From positions 1 through 64,000 of the forward strand of contig CALUNH010000002.1 of the NCBI GenBank assembly GCA_944321965.1: a stretch of 64,000 bases of DNA. The letters are read 5' to 3'. The DNA is from an uncultured Alistipes sp. (GTDB lineage: Bacteria > Bacteroidota > Bacteroidia > Bacteroidales > Rikenellaceae). The position numbers and the translations under genes are program-made. Every line of letters starts with the position of its first letter. Position 1 is the first letter of the stretch. This document shows, in pieces, positions 36,535 to 45,359 of the stretch. Under the pieces are notes generated by a model. That model was not told the origin of the DNA, did not search any database, and saw nothing but the letters and a program-made list of their open reading frames with translations.

Positions 36535-39500
36535 ATGAACAGAGACCACACCATGCAGGACGGAGGACTCTACCGTCCCGAATACGAACATGACGCCTGC
36601 GGCGTCGGACTCGTCGTCAACATCAACGGAGACAAATACCACTCGGTCGTCGAACAGGGGCTCTGCGTCCTGGAACATATGGCGCACCGCGGTGCCGAAG
36701 GCGCCGACAACAAAACCGGAGACGGTGCCGGAATCCTCGTACAGATTCCCCATGAATTTATCCTGCTCAACGGAATCCCCGTGCCCGAAAAGGGCAGATA
36801 CGGCGTGGGAATGGTCTTCCTGCCCCGAAACGACGAGGACAAACGGGGCTTCATGCGCCTGATCATCGAGGCTATCGAGGAGCAGGAACTAACCCTGATG
36901 GCATCGCGCGACGTGCCCGTCAACAGCAGTATCCTCGGGGCCGACGCTGCCGCCACCGAACCCTGCTTCCGACAGATATTCATCACCGGATGCGACGACC
37001 GGCAGCGCCTCGAAGAGTTGCTCTACACGGTCCGAAAACGCATCGAGTTCAAACTCTCAAGCGCCCCGATCCGCGACAAGCAAAGCTGTTACATCGCAAG
37101 CCTCTCGACTCGAACGATCGTCTACAAGGGAATGCTCTCCTCCCGGCAACTCCGGCACTATTTCACCGATCTGCAGAGCCCCTACTTCTCAAGCGCCATC
37201 GCGCTGGTACACTCGCGCTTCTCCACCAACACCTTCCCCACGTGGAGCCTCGCACAACCGTTCCGGCTCCTCGGACACAACGGAGAGATCAATACCATTC
37301 GCGGGAACCGCCTCTGGATGGGAACCCGCCAGGCCGTGCTTCACCCCAATCTCGCCGGAGATACCAAAGAGGGAATCGGCCCGATCATCCAGCCCGGAAT
37401 GAGCGACAGCGCCTCGCTGGACAATGCCCTCGAATTCTTCCTGCGCGGGGGCATGTCGCTGCCTCATGCGCTGGCCATGCTCGTCCCGGAGAGCTTCAAC
37501 GAGAAAAACCCGCTGTCGAAAAAACTCAAGAGTTTCTTCGAATACCACTCGATCTTCATGGCCCCGTGGGACGGACCCGCTGCAATCATCTTCGCCGACG
37601 GACGGTATGCCGGAGGTATGCTCGACCGCAACGGACTCCGCCCGGCCCGCTATCTGATCACGCACGACGGGCTGATGGTCATCGCGTCCGAAACCGGCGT
37701 AATCGACATCCCGGACGAAAACATCGCCTCAAAAGGGCGGCTCGAACCGGGCAAGATCCTCATGGTCGATACCGAACAGGGGCAGATCTTCACCGATGAC
37801 GAGATCAAACGGCAACTGGCCGAGGAGCATCCCTACGACGAATGGCTGCACGACAACCGCATCGTCCTGAGCCGCATCACCAGCGGACGAAGCGTCACGC
37901 ACCGCGTGCCGGACTACGCCCGTAAACTGCGCGCCTTCGGATACGACCGGGAAGAGATCGAGAAAATCATCGTACCGATGGCCAAGGCCGCCGCCGGCCC
38001 CGTGATGTCGATGGGAGACGATACCCCCATCGCCATCCTCTCGCAGAAACCCCAGCGATTCTTCAACTTCTTCCGGCAGCAATTCGCACAGGTCACAAAC
38101 CCGCCGATGGACTCCATCCGTGAAGAACTGGTGATGTCGCTGACCAGTTACATCGGCGCCGTCCGCAAAAACATCCTCAAACCATCCCCCGAACTGTGCA
38201 AGGTGGTGATGATGTCGTCGCCGATCATCTCGGACCGCGACCTGGACATTCTCCGCCACCTGGAATACAAGGGGTTCCGGACCATCACCCTGCAGATGCT
38301 CTTCCCCGCCGGCGGCGACGGAACCGCCCTCGAAGAGAGCCTCGACAAACTGTGCCAGGCCGCCGAACACGCCGTGGACGAAGGATACAACTACCTGATC
38401 CTTAGCGACCGGGAGGTGGATGAAAAACATGCGGCGATCCCCTCGCTGCTGGCCATGTCCGCCGTGCACCACTACCTCATCGCACGCCGCAAACGTTCGC
38501 AGATCGCCGTGATCGTCGAGAGCGGCGAAGTGTGCGAAACGATGCACGTCGCCCTGCTGATGGGATACGGGGCCAGCGGCGTAAACCCCTATATGGCCTT
38601 CGCCATCCTGAAGGAGATGACGACCGAAGGAACGCTGCCCCTCGACTTCGAAGCCGCCGAGAAGCATTACATCAAGGCCATCGACAAGGGAATGTTGAAA
38701 ATCATGTCGAAGATGGGCATCTCAACCATCCGAAGCTACCGCGGTGCGGCGCTGTTCGAACCCCTCGGAGTCGGAGAGAAGCTGATCAACAAATACCTGG
38801 GAGGAGGAATCTCCTCGATCGGCGGAATCGGAATCGGAGAAGTGGCCCGGCAGGAGACGGCCATGCACGCCCGCGGATTCGCTCCGGAGGCCGAAAACGA
38901 ACCCCTCGAAAACCTGGGCAGATATGCTTACCGCCGTGACGGTGAGCGGCACGGCTGGAACCCGGCCACGGTACTCTCGCTGCAAGCCGCCGCCCGCTCG
39001 GGGGATCCCGAACAGTTCGCCGAGTTCTCCCGACATGCCGAACACGCCGACACTCCGCTCTTCCTGCGCGACATGCTCGAAATCCGCAGCGACAGAGACC
39101 CGATCGATATCCAGGAGGTCGAACCGGCCGAAGCCATCATGCGTCGATTCGTCGTCGAGGCCATGTCGTTCGGCGCCATCAGCCGCGAAGTCCACGAAAC
39201 GATCGCGGCGGCCATGAACCGCATCGGAGGCCAGAGCAACACGGGTGAAGGCGGCGAAGACCCCGCGCGGAACACCCCTCTGGAAGACGGGACTTCGCTG
39301 CGCAGCGCCGTAAAGCAGGTCGCCTCGGGACGCTTCGGCGTAGACGTCGAATACCTGGTCAATGCCGACGAGATACAGATCAAGGTCGCCCAGGGCGCCA
39401 AGCCCGGCGAAGGTGGACAGCTCCCCGGATTCAAGGTCGATGAGATGATTGCACGCACCCGGCACTCGATCCCCGGCATTACGCTCATCTCGCCTCCGCC

Positions 39501-41010
39501 CCACCACGACATCTACTCGATCGAAGACCTCGCTCAACTGATCTTCGACCTGAAAAACGTCAACCCCCGGGCAATCATCAGCGTGAAGCTCGTGGCCGAA
39601 AGCGGCGTGGGAACCATTGCCGCAGGCGTCACGAAAGCCAAAGCCGACAAGATTCTCATCAGCGGATGCGACGGAGGAACCGGAGCCAGCCCCGCCGATT
39701 CGATGAAATACGCCGGTGTACCGGTCGAGATCGGGCTCGCGGAGATGCAGCAAACCCTCGTCCGAAACCGCCTGCGCGACCGCGTGCGACTCCAGGCCGA
39801 CGGACAACTGAAATGTTCCCGCGACGTGTTGATATGCACCCTGCTGGGGGCCGAAGAGTACGGATTCGGGACCGCTGCGCTGGTGGCCCTCGGGTGCCGG
39901 ATGCTCCGGAAATGCCATACCAATACCTGCCCCATGGGGGTCGCAACCCAGGACGCCGAACTGCGCAAACGATTCACCGGAAAACCCGAACACCTGATCA
40001 ATTACTTCCGGCTGCTGGCCGAAGACCTCCGGGCCCGCATGGCACAAATGGGATACCGGTCCCTCGACGAGTTGACCGGTCGCTGCGACCTGTTGCATCA
40101 GCGCCTGATGCCCGAGGATTCCCCGGCTGCGAAACTCGACCTGCGGCGCCTGCTCTTCCGACCCGAAACCGATGCCGAAATCCGGTTCCGGACGCCGCAG
40201 GAAAACACCCTGGACAAGGTGCTCGACAAACAGTTGCTCCCCCTGGCCGACCTCTGCCTGGAACAGGGCAAAAACATCACCCGAACCCATGACATCGCCA
40301 ACACGGACCGAAGCGTCGGAGCCATGCTCAGCGGTCACATCACCCAGCGCTGCGGAAGCGCCGGACTCTCCAACGGTGCGTTGTCGCTGACCTTCTGCGG
40401 AAGCGCCGGACAAAGCTTCGGGGCATTCCTCTGCCCGGGAGTCTCGTTCCGGCTCGAAGGGGATGCCAACGACTACCTCGGAAAGGGCCTCTGCGGCGGG
40501 AAGATAACCGTCGTGCCGCCAGCCAGAGCACGATTCGCCGCCGAAGGAAACGTCATCGCCGGAAACACCCTCCTGTACGGTGCAACCGGAGGCGAAGCTT
40601 ACATAAACGGACGTGTCGGAGAGCGCTTCTGCGTCCGAAACAGCGGTGCCACGGCGGTCGTCGAAGGGGTCGGTGACCACGGCTGCGAATACATGACAGG
40701 AGGAAGGGTCGTCGTTCTCGGAAAAACCGGCTGCAACTTCGCTGCCGGAATGAGCGGGGGTATCGCCTATGTATGGAACCCCCGGGGAAACTTCGACTAC
40801 TATTGCAACATGGAGATGATCGAACTGACGCTCCTGGACAACGACGAGGACCGCAACGAACTCCACGAACTCATTACGGCTCATGTCCGCCATACGGACA
40901 GCGCGATCGGACGACGGATGCTCGATGCCTGGGAACTGTATGCCCCCCAGTTCATCAAGGTCACCCCGGTGGAATACCGCCGATATCTCGAACAAAACGG
41001 CAAGCATTGA
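36535..41010 (+). CDS. gltB: Glutamate synthase large subunit
   Basis: A 1491-residue enzyme forming glutamate from glutamine and 2-oxoglutarate. The N-terminal class II amidotransferase domain has its nucleophile in EHDACGVGL (Cys22), so a 21-residue propeptide would be removed. The central and FMN-binding synthase domains contain NTGEGGEDPAR, AKPGEGGQLPG, ISGCDGGTGASP and the 3Fe-4S cysteines in LGCRMLRKCHTNTCPMG. The C-terminal beta-helix domain has repeated G-G-x-I/V segments (ANDYLGKGLCGGKI, MTGGRVVVLGKTG). The small subunit gene gltD normally follows; here the next gene is a convergent regulator, so GltD must be elsewhere or another reductant is used. Monocistronic. Confidence 0.95.
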   Translation: MNRDHTMQDGGLYRPEYEHDACGVGLVVNINGDKYHSVVEQGLCVLEHMAHRGAEGADNKTGDGAGILVQIPHEFILLNGIPVPEKGRYGVGMVFLPRNDEDKRGFMRLIIEAIEEQELTLMASRDVPVNSSILGADAAATEPCFRQIFITGCDDRQRLEELLYTVRKRIEFKLSSAPIRDKQSCYIASLSTRTIVYKGMLSSRQLRHYFTDLQSPYFSSAIALVHSRFSTNTFPTWSLAQPFRLLGHNGEINTIRGNRLWMGTRQAVLHPNLAGDTKEGIGPIIQPGMSDSASLDNALEFFLRGGMSLPHALAMLVPESFNEKNPLSKKLKSFFEYHSIFMAPWDGPAAIIFADGRYAGGMLDRNGLRPARYLITHDGLMVIASETGVIDIPDENIASKGRLEPGKILMVDTEQGQIFTDDEIKRQLAEEHPYDEWLHDNRIVLSRITSGRSVTHRVPDYARKLRAFGYDREEIEKIIVPMAKAAAGPVMSMGDDTPIAILSQKPQRFFNFFRQQFAQVTNPPMDSIREELVMSLTSYIGAVRKNILKPSPELCKVVMMSSPIISDRDLDILRHLEYKGFRTITLQMLFPAGGDGTALEESLDKLCQAAEHAVDEGYNYLILSDREVDEKHAAIPSLLAMSAVHHYLIARRKRSQIAVIVESGEVCETMHVALLMGYGASGVNPYMAFAILKEMTTEGTLPLDFEAAEKHYIKAIDKGMLKIMSKMGISTIRSYRGAALFEPLGVGEKLINKYLGGGISSIGGIGIGEVARQETAMHARGFAPEAENEPLENLGRYAYRRDGERHGWNPATVLSLQAAARSGDPEQFAEFSRHAEHADTPLFLRDMLEIRSDRDPIDIQEVEPAEAIMRRFVVEAMSFGAISREVHETIAAAMNRIGGQSNTGEGGEDPARNTPLEDGTSLRSAVKQVASGRFGVDVEYLVNADEIQIKVAQGAKPGEGGQLPGFKVDEMIARTRHSIPGITLISPPPHHDIYSIEDLAQLIFDLKNVNPRAIISVKLVAESGVGTIAAGVTKAKADKILISGCDGGTGASPADSMKYAGVPVEIGLAEMQQTLVRNRLRDRVRLQADGQLKCSRDVLICTLLGAEEYGFGTAALVALGCRMLRKCHTNTCPMGVATQDAELRKRFTGKPEHLINYFRLLAEDLRARMAQMGYRSLDELTGRCDLLHQRLMPEDSPAAKLDLRRLLFRPETDAEIRFRTPQENTLDKVLDKQLLPLADLCLEQGKNITRTHDIANTDRSVGAMLSGHITQRCGSAGLSNGALSLTFCGSAGQSFGAFLCPGVSFRLEGDANDYLGKGLCGGKITVVPPARARFAAEGNVIAGNTLLYGATGGEAYINGRVGERFCVRNSGATAVVEGVGDHGCEYMTGGRVVVLGKTGCNFAAGMSGGIAYVWNPRGNFDYYCNMEMIELTLLDNDEDRNELHELITAHVRHTDSAIGRRMLDAWELYAPQFIKVTPVEYRRYLEQNGKH

Positions 41011-41014
41011 ATGC

Positions 41015-41054
41015 TGCAGCGGGGCGGGTCACACAAGTGACTCGCCCCGCTGCA
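41015..41054 (+). terminator. 18-bp hairpin after gltB
   Basis: 41015-41032 pairs with 41037-41054 around ACAA, with one G-T pair. It is very stable but has no T run on either side. It lies 4 nt after the gltB stop and between convergent genes. Confidence 0.55.
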
Positions 41055-41088
41055 ATCATGCAAACCCCAACCTGTGTCTGAGGCGGGG

Positions 41089-41457
41089 TTAATGGCGGGA
41101 GCGATCCTCGAAAATCGAGCTTTTGTTTGCCTGGGCCCACTCCACCAACCCATAAATATGCGGCAGCAGACTCACGCCCCGATCCGTGAGACGATACTCG
41201 ACACGAGGCGGGACCTCGGCATAGACCGTTCGGGAGATCATGCCGTCGGCCTCCAGGGTCCGCAATGTCACCGTCAGCATCCGGTGCGAAATATCCCCCA
41301 GCGTACGATGTACCTCGTTGAAACGCATCGTCCCGTTGGCATGAAGCGTCAACAGAACCAGCATCGACCACTTGTCTCCCAGCCGACTCAAAACATCCCG
41401 AACCGGACAACTGCCCGTAGGTGGAAATTTTTCCAACTTTTTTCCCTTGTCATCCAT
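41089..41457 (-). CDS. HxlR-family winged-helix regulator
   Basis: A 122-residue DNA-binding protein. HxlR/DUF24 features: an early cysteine in PTGSCPVRDVLSRLGDKWSM, the recognition region LHANGTMRFNEVHRTLGDIS followed by HRMLTVTLRTLEADGMI, and the wing RTVYAEVPPRVEYRLTDRG. In relatives such as YodB and HypR this N-terminal cysteine senses quinones, diamide or hypochlorite. The frame is open to an ATG at 41499, but I chose 41457 since the inverted repeat at 41471-41492 lies in that extension. It is divergent from a DJ-1/PfpI gene with the shared palindromic promoter between them, which points to control of both genes. Confidence 0.87.
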   Translation of the reverse strand: MDDKGKKLEKFPPTGSCPVRDVLSRLGDKWSMLVLLTLHANGTMRFNEVHRTLGDISHRMLTVTLRTLEADGMISRTVYAEVPPRVEYRLTDRGVSLLPHIYGLVEWAQANKSSIFEDRSRH

Positions 41458-41470
41458 CTCATTCCCAGCA

Positions 41471-41492
41471 AAGGTTACAAAGACGTAACCTT
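41471..41492. promoter_or_regulatory. Second inverted repeat upstream of the HxlR gene
   Basis: AAGGTTAC-AAAGAC-GTAACCTT: perfect 8-bp arms, 6-bp spacer. Its left half (CAAAGGTTAC) resembles the right half of the promoter palindrome at 41535-41554 (CAAAGGTAAT), suggesting two sites for one dimeric regulator. Confidence 0.5.
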
Positions 41493-41511
41493 CTAACATT
41501 CAAATGCCTTC

Positions 41512-41554
41512 TTGTTTTTGACAGGTTTTAAACATACCTTTGTACACAAAGGTA
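41512..41554. promoter_or_regulatory. Divergent promoter fused with a palindromic operator
   Basis: On +, TTG (41512-41514), 20 bp, TACCTTTG (41535-41542). The sequence TACCTTTG-TACA-CAAAGGTA (41535-41554) is a perfect 8-bp inverted repeat, so the minus strand carries an identical -7 box (41554-41547) directed at the HxlR gene. A protein bound here would block both -7 elements. Confidence 0.6.
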
Positions 41555-41600
41555 ATAAACTTACTTTAAATAACCATTACTGAACCAAAAAAAGAAAAAC

Positions 41601-42128
41601 ATGGCTAAGAAAGTCGCTGTCGTTGCAGTCAACCCCGTGAACGGGATGGGACTGTTTCAGTATCTGGAGGCATTTTACGAGCACAAAATCCCCTACAAGG
41701 TCTTTGCCGTAGCCGACTCGCGGGAGATCCGCACCAATTCGGGTATCAAACTGGTTGTCGACGGTGTCATCGCCGACCTGAAAGAGTCTGTGGATGAATA
41801 CGATGCCCTGGTCTTTGCGTGCGGTGATGCGGTCCCGGTCTTCGCCCAGCACGCCGCCGAACCCTGGAACCGGGACCTGATGGCCGTCCTGAAGAGTTTC
41901 GGAGAGAAGGACAAGGTGATGATCGGACACTGCGCCGCCGGACTGATGTTCGGATTTGCTGGCATTGCCGCCGGAAAGCGGGTCGCCGTACACCCGATGG
42001 CCAAGGTCGGCGTTCAGGGACCCATTGCCACCGATGCTCCGTCGGAGATCGACGGCAACTACTTCACGGCCCAGCAGGAGCACACCATCCCCACGATGAT
42101 CGACCGGGTCATCGAGGCGCTCAAATAA
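41601..42128 (+). CDS. DJ-1/PfpI family protein
   Basis: A 175-residue flavodoxin-like protein. The nucleophile elbow is MIGHCAAGLMFGFAG (Cys about 114), and the opening is KKVAVVAVNPVNGMGLFQYL. Members include glyoxalases, chaperones and proteases of debated activity, often tied to carbonyl or oxidative stress. The insertion of an N-terminal NPVNG loop and lack of the DJ-1 Glu at the usual place make the precise activity uncertain. It is divergent from an HxlR regulator with shared operators; the pairing suggests induction by reactive electrophiles. A terminator follows. Confidence 0.8.
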   Translation: MAKKVAVVAVNPVNGMGLFQYLEAFYEHKIPYKVFAVADSREIRTNSGIKLVVDGVIADLKESVDEYDALVFACGDAVPVFAQHAAEPWNRDLMAVLKSFGEKDKVMIGHCAAGLMFGFAGIAAGKRVAVHPMAKVGVQGPIATDAPSEIDGNYFTAQQEHTIPTMIDRVIEALK

Positions 42129-42175
42129 CTTCCCAACGCCAATAAGGAGCCCCCTCCGGAAAAGCTTCCGGAAAC

Positions 42176-42212
42176 AAAAACGACAGCCTGGATTCAATCC
42201 GGCTGTCGTTTT
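42176..42212. terminator. Bidirectional terminator between DJ-1 and AraC genes
   Basis: AAAAACGACAGCC pairs with GGCTGTCGTTTT, with an inner GGATT/AATCC stem. Poly-A before and poly-T after suit both convergent genes. A second small hairpin (CCGGAA-AAGC-TTCCGG) lies at 42156-42171. Confidence 0.7.
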
Positions 42213-42234
42213 CCCGTATATGGAGTCGTATCGG

Positions 42235-43146
42235 TTACCCCTTGCGTTTGTAACGCGATGGCGAGGTACCCGTATGCTGCTTGAAGTATTTTCCGAAGAA
42301 CGACTGCGTCGAGAAGTTCAGATGGTAGGCGATCTCCTGGATGCTCATCCCCGAATACTTCAGCAGGGTCTTCGCTTCGAGAATCACCGACTCGTCGATC
42401 CACCGCGCCGCCGTCTTCCCGCTCACCTCCTTCACCATCGACGACAGGTACTTGGGCGTGATGTTCATCTGGCGCGCGTAAAAACTCACGTTCCGCTCCC
42501 GCTTGTTATACTGCTGCAGCAACGAGATGAACTGGTCGAACAGAACCTCGCATCGGCCCTGTTTCATCTCCCCGGGCTGGTCCCGCTGGTTGATCTCCGT
42601 AATGATATAGAAGGCTGTCGTGAAAAGCGTCCGGATGATTTCGTGACGGTAGCGCTCCTTGTCGCTGCGCAGCATCGTCTTGATCAGCTGGAACAACTGA
42701 CGGATCTCATCCACGTCCTGCTGGCTCGCCTCCAGCACCGGAGCCTTCCCGAAACGCATGTAGACCGGCAGCGACGTCGACAGGTCGATCTGGATCTCGT
42801 TCACGAACGATTTCGAAAAGGCCAGCAGGTAGGCCGCGGCATTCGACGAACACTTCACCGTCCGGATGATCGAATCCGGATTGAAAAAGACGATCGAGTT
42901 GGGACGGACCGTGTAATTCTGCATGTCGATCGACACAACGGCCTCCCCCGCCATCATGATGATCGCCGTAAAACCGTCTACCGACGTCGGATAGTCCGCC
43001 GTCGTGTTCTTGTCGGCAGTCAACGTCGTGATAACCAAATCGTCCGAAAGGTAAAAGACATCGCTCATCTCCTTCTTGATGCGGGAGATGGAGACTTTGT
43101 GCAGGCCGTCCCGCCCGCCGCGCGTCGTTTTGCCGTTTTCAGCCAT
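42235..43146 (-). CDS. AraC-family transcriptional regulator
   Basis: A 303-residue protein. The C-terminal 100 residues carry the two helix-turn-helices of AraC/XylS: FYARQMNITPKYLSSMVKEV and SIQEIAYHLNFSTQSFFGKYFK, ending GTSPSRYKRKG. The N-terminal part is a cupin-like ligand domain (TVRPNSIVFFNPDSIIRTV). I chose the ATG at 43146 because a TTTG/TATTTTTG promoter lies between 43195 and 43164, inside the longer open frame that reaches 43206. Target genes are not evident; it may regulate distant genes. Confidence 0.87.
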   Translation of the reverse strand: MAENGKTTRGGRDGLHKVSISRIKKEMSDVFYLSDDLVITTLTADKNTTADYPTSVDGFTAIIMMAGEAVVSIDMQNYTVRPNSIVFFNPDSIIRTVKCSSNAAAYLLAFSKSFVNEIQIDLSTSLPVYMRFGKAPVLEASQQDVDEIRQLFQLIKTMLRSDKERYRHEIIRTLFTTAFYIITEINQRDQPGEMKQGRCEVLFDQFISLLQQYNKRERNVSFYARQMNITPKYLSSMVKEVSGKTAARWIDESVILEAKTLLKYSGMSIQEIAYHLNFSTQSFFGKYFKQHTGTSPSRYKRKG

Positions 43147-43163
43147 AGCGCCGTGTTTTTTGA

Positions 43164-43195
43164 CAAAAATAACATTTACCCCGTAAAATCGCAAA
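43164..43195 (-). promoter_or_regulatory. Promoter of the AraC-type gene
   Basis: On the minus strand TTTG (43195-43192), 20 bp, TATTTTTG (43171-43164). Start codon 43146 follows 17 nt after the box. Confidence 0.65.
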
Positions 43196-43261
43196 CCGGG
43201 ATGCAAAAAACGAAGCCCTCACAAGGCGAAGTGAGAACCCCAAACTCCCGTTGAAACGGAA

Positions 43262-44134
43262 TCAGGAATCCGCCCGATTCGGGACAATCACCCGAAGACC
43301 CCCCGCCATACACTCGATATGCAACGGAAATTCGGCGCCCGGCTGTCCGTCGACATCCGTCGGTTCGTTGACCGTCGACTGAATGTCGATCCGACGCGCC
43401 CGGAAGTGACGCACGATCTTCGGATTCCCCCCGAGCAGGTAGTGGCCCATGGCCAGCGTCGAGCGGAAAAGATCCTTCTTCTCCAGCAGAATGCAGTCGA
43501 ACAGCCCGTCGCGGATCGACGACGTGCGCGCCAGACGGAAGCCGCCGGCCGTCTCGCCGTTGAAAATCAGCACCATCAGCGACCGAAGGTCGAAATGCTC
43601 GCCGTCGGCCACGATCTCCAGCGGTACGGCATGGATCGTCCGGAACTCCTTCACCCCCTCGATGATGTAGGCCAGCTTGCCCATGAGGTGTTTCCGCGAA
43701 TTGGGCGTCCGCTGCGAGGTGGTCGTGAAGATCCCGAACGAAAAGATATTGACGAACCACAGGTCGTTGACCCGTCCGACATCGACCCGGTCGATGCGTC
43801 CCGCAGCGATCTGACGGGCCGCCTCCAACAGTTCGTTCGACATGCCGAGCGCCCCGGCAAAGTCGTTCGCCGTACCGGCCGGAATCACTCCGAGAGGGAT
43901 ATCCAAGCCCTTGCTTTTCATTGCATTGACCGCAAAGTTGACCGTCCCGTCGCCCCCGGCCACGACCATCAGGTCGATCGTCTCGTGACCGTCGAAGGGA
44001 TTTACGCTGAAATCGATCGGCTGCGGGACCACCCGGTATCCGTTGGTCCGAAAAATCTCGTCGATCTGTTCGGCCTCGCGGGAGGCTCGGCCTCGCCCCG
44101 ACTCGGGATTATAGAGAAAAACGGCTGTCTTCAT
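43262..44134 (-). CDS. Diacylglycerol/lipid kinase family protein
   Basis: A 290-residue soluble lipid kinase of the DagK/YegS type. The nucleotide-binding motif VVAGGDGTVNFAVN lies near residues 57-70, and the second glycine-rich segment LGVIPAGTANDFAGALGM near 82-99. The C-terminal beta-sandwich has a DGLFD segment. It phosphorylates diacylglycerol or a related lipid with ATP at the inner face of the membrane. It starts 23 bp after the apbE stop on the same strand, so the two are probably cotranscribed. Confidence 0.87.
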   Translation of the reverse strand: MKTAVFLYNPESGRGRASREAEQIDEIFRTNGYRVVPQPIDFSVNPFDGHETIDLMVVAGGDGTVNFAVNAMKSKGLDIPLGVIPAGTANDFAGALGMSNELLEAARQIAAGRIDRVDVGRVNDLWFVNIFSFGIFTTTSQRTPNSRKHLMGKLAYIIEGVKEFRTIHAVPLEIVADGEHFDLRSLMVLIFNGETAGGFRLARTSSIRDGLFDCILLEKKDLFRSTLAMGHYLLGGNPKIVRHFRARRIDIQSTVNEPTDVDGQPGAEFPLHIECMAGGLRVIVPNRADS

Positions 44135-44157
44135 AGAACAATTCGGCTCTTTGTGGA

Positions 44158-45168
44158 TTACTCCATGATCAGGGGTTTCATCGCCGGGGAGACATACTCC
44201 TCGTAGGAATCGCCGTCTCCGGCCAGAATAAAATAGACTTTCACGTCGGGCAGCCGCCCGGCGGTCGCCAGGGCATCATCGGCCCCCAGGGCCAGGAACA
44301 TCGTCCCAAGGGCATCGGCTTCGGCGCACGTCGGAGCGACAACCGTCACCGACAAGAGCCGTGACACCACGCTCCGACCCGTGCGGGGATCGAGCGTATG
44401 GGCCACCTTGTTGCCGTCGGCATCGAGGTAATAACGGCGGTAGTTGCCCGACGTGGCAAGCCCCCCCTCCGAAAGCCGGATCCGGCGCTGCAGGTATTCC
44501 CCGTCGGTCATGTTCCCGTCGAAGGGGGTCTCGACCCCGATGCGCCACGGCTGACCCTGACGGTTCACGCCCCGGCACCGCACCTCGCCCCCGATATTGA
44601 CGATGTAGTTCTCGGCCCCGAACCCCTCGACCAGCTCGGCCAGCAGGTCCACCGTATAGCCCTTGGCCACGGAGTTGAAATCCAGCTGCACGCGCGGATC
44701 GGACTTCACCAGACGGTTGCCCTCCAGGCGCACCTTGTCGCGACCCACGAAGGCGAGGATCGAATCGATGTTCGGATGCGCCGCAGCCTGCTTACCGGCA
44801 AAACCCCACGCCTCGACCAGCGGCTTGACCGTCACGTCGTAGCGCCCGTCGCTCAGCGCCCCGATGCTGTCCGCAAGACGCAGGTTGAAGGCGATATGCC
44901 GGTCGACCGTGTCCGTCTCGTTGCGGTTCAGCCGACTCAGCAGGGACCCCTCGTCGAAAATCGACATCGAAGCCTTCGCCTCCCGGTCCAGATCCATGAC
45001 CGCCCGATAGAGCTCCTGCGAGGTCGTATTCCGCACGTCGGCCACCACATGCAGCGTCGTGCCCAGCATCACCCCGTCGACCGTCGTATACTGCCGACCG
45101 CTCCCGCATCCCGCCAAAAGACCCGCCACAAGCAGGATCAGACTGCCGAAAACTCCCTTGTATCCCAT
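44158..45168 (-). CDS. apbE: FAD:protein FMN transferase (ApbE), lipoprotein
   Basis: A 336-residue flavin transferase that attaches FMN to threonines of RnfG/NqrC-type subunits in the periplasm. It has a lipoprotein signal (LVAGLLAGCGSG, Cys about residue 21). ApbE motifs: GTTLHVVADV, SMSIFDEGSLLSRLNRNE, LDFNSVAKGYTVDLLAE, NIGGEVRCRG and HTLDPRTGRS. A GTG at 45189 would extend the frame, but it overlaps the TATTTTTG -7 box (45196-45189), so I used the ATG at 45168, which begins the signal peptide. Followed by the lipid kinase gene. Confidence 0.93.
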   Translation of the reverse strand: MGYKGVFGSLILLVAGLLAGCGSGRQYTTVDGVMLGTTLHVVADVRNTTSQELYRAVMDLDREAKASMSIFDEGSLLSRLNRNETDTVDRHIAFNLRLADSIGALSDGRYDVTVKPLVEAWGFAGKQAAAHPNIDSILAFVGRDKVRLEGNRLVKSDPRVQLDFNSVAKGYTVDLLAELVEGFGAENYIVNIGGEVRCRGVNRQGQPWRIGVETPFDGNMTDGEYLQRRIRLSEGGLATSGNYRRYYLDADGNKVAHTLDPRTGRSVVSRLLSVTVVAPTCAEADALGTMFLALGADDALATAGRLPDVKVYFILAGDGDSYEEYVSPAMKPLIME

Positions 45169-45188
45169 AATTTTCACACGTTTAGCCA

Positions 45189-45196
45189 CAAAAATA
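45189..45196 (-). promoter_or_regulatory. -7 box of apbE
   Basis: TATTTTTG on the minus strand, 20 nt before the chosen ATG. It rules out the upstream GTG start. Confidence 0.55.
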
Positions 45197-45280
45197 CGAT
45201 TTTCCCGGCTAACTTTTCATTTTTCCGCCCAAAAGACGAAGAATTTTTAACTTTTCATTCCTAAATCCTAATTATATTCG

Positions 45281-45305
45281 TACCTTTGCCGAACGCTCTG
45301 GCGTT
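45281..45305 (+). promoter_or_regulatory. -7 box and leader hairpin of rpsO
   Basis: TACCTTTG (45281-45288) is followed by AACGC-TCTG-GCGTT (45292-45305), which would lie at or near the mRNA 5' end. The leader to the ATG is about 65 nt. S15 often represses its own mRNA through leader structure; whether this one does is unknown. Confidence 0.5.
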
Positions 45306-45359
45306 ATCCACGGTAAGGGGGATGCGTCGTAGAGTGGAACTTAAATAAACTTTTACACA

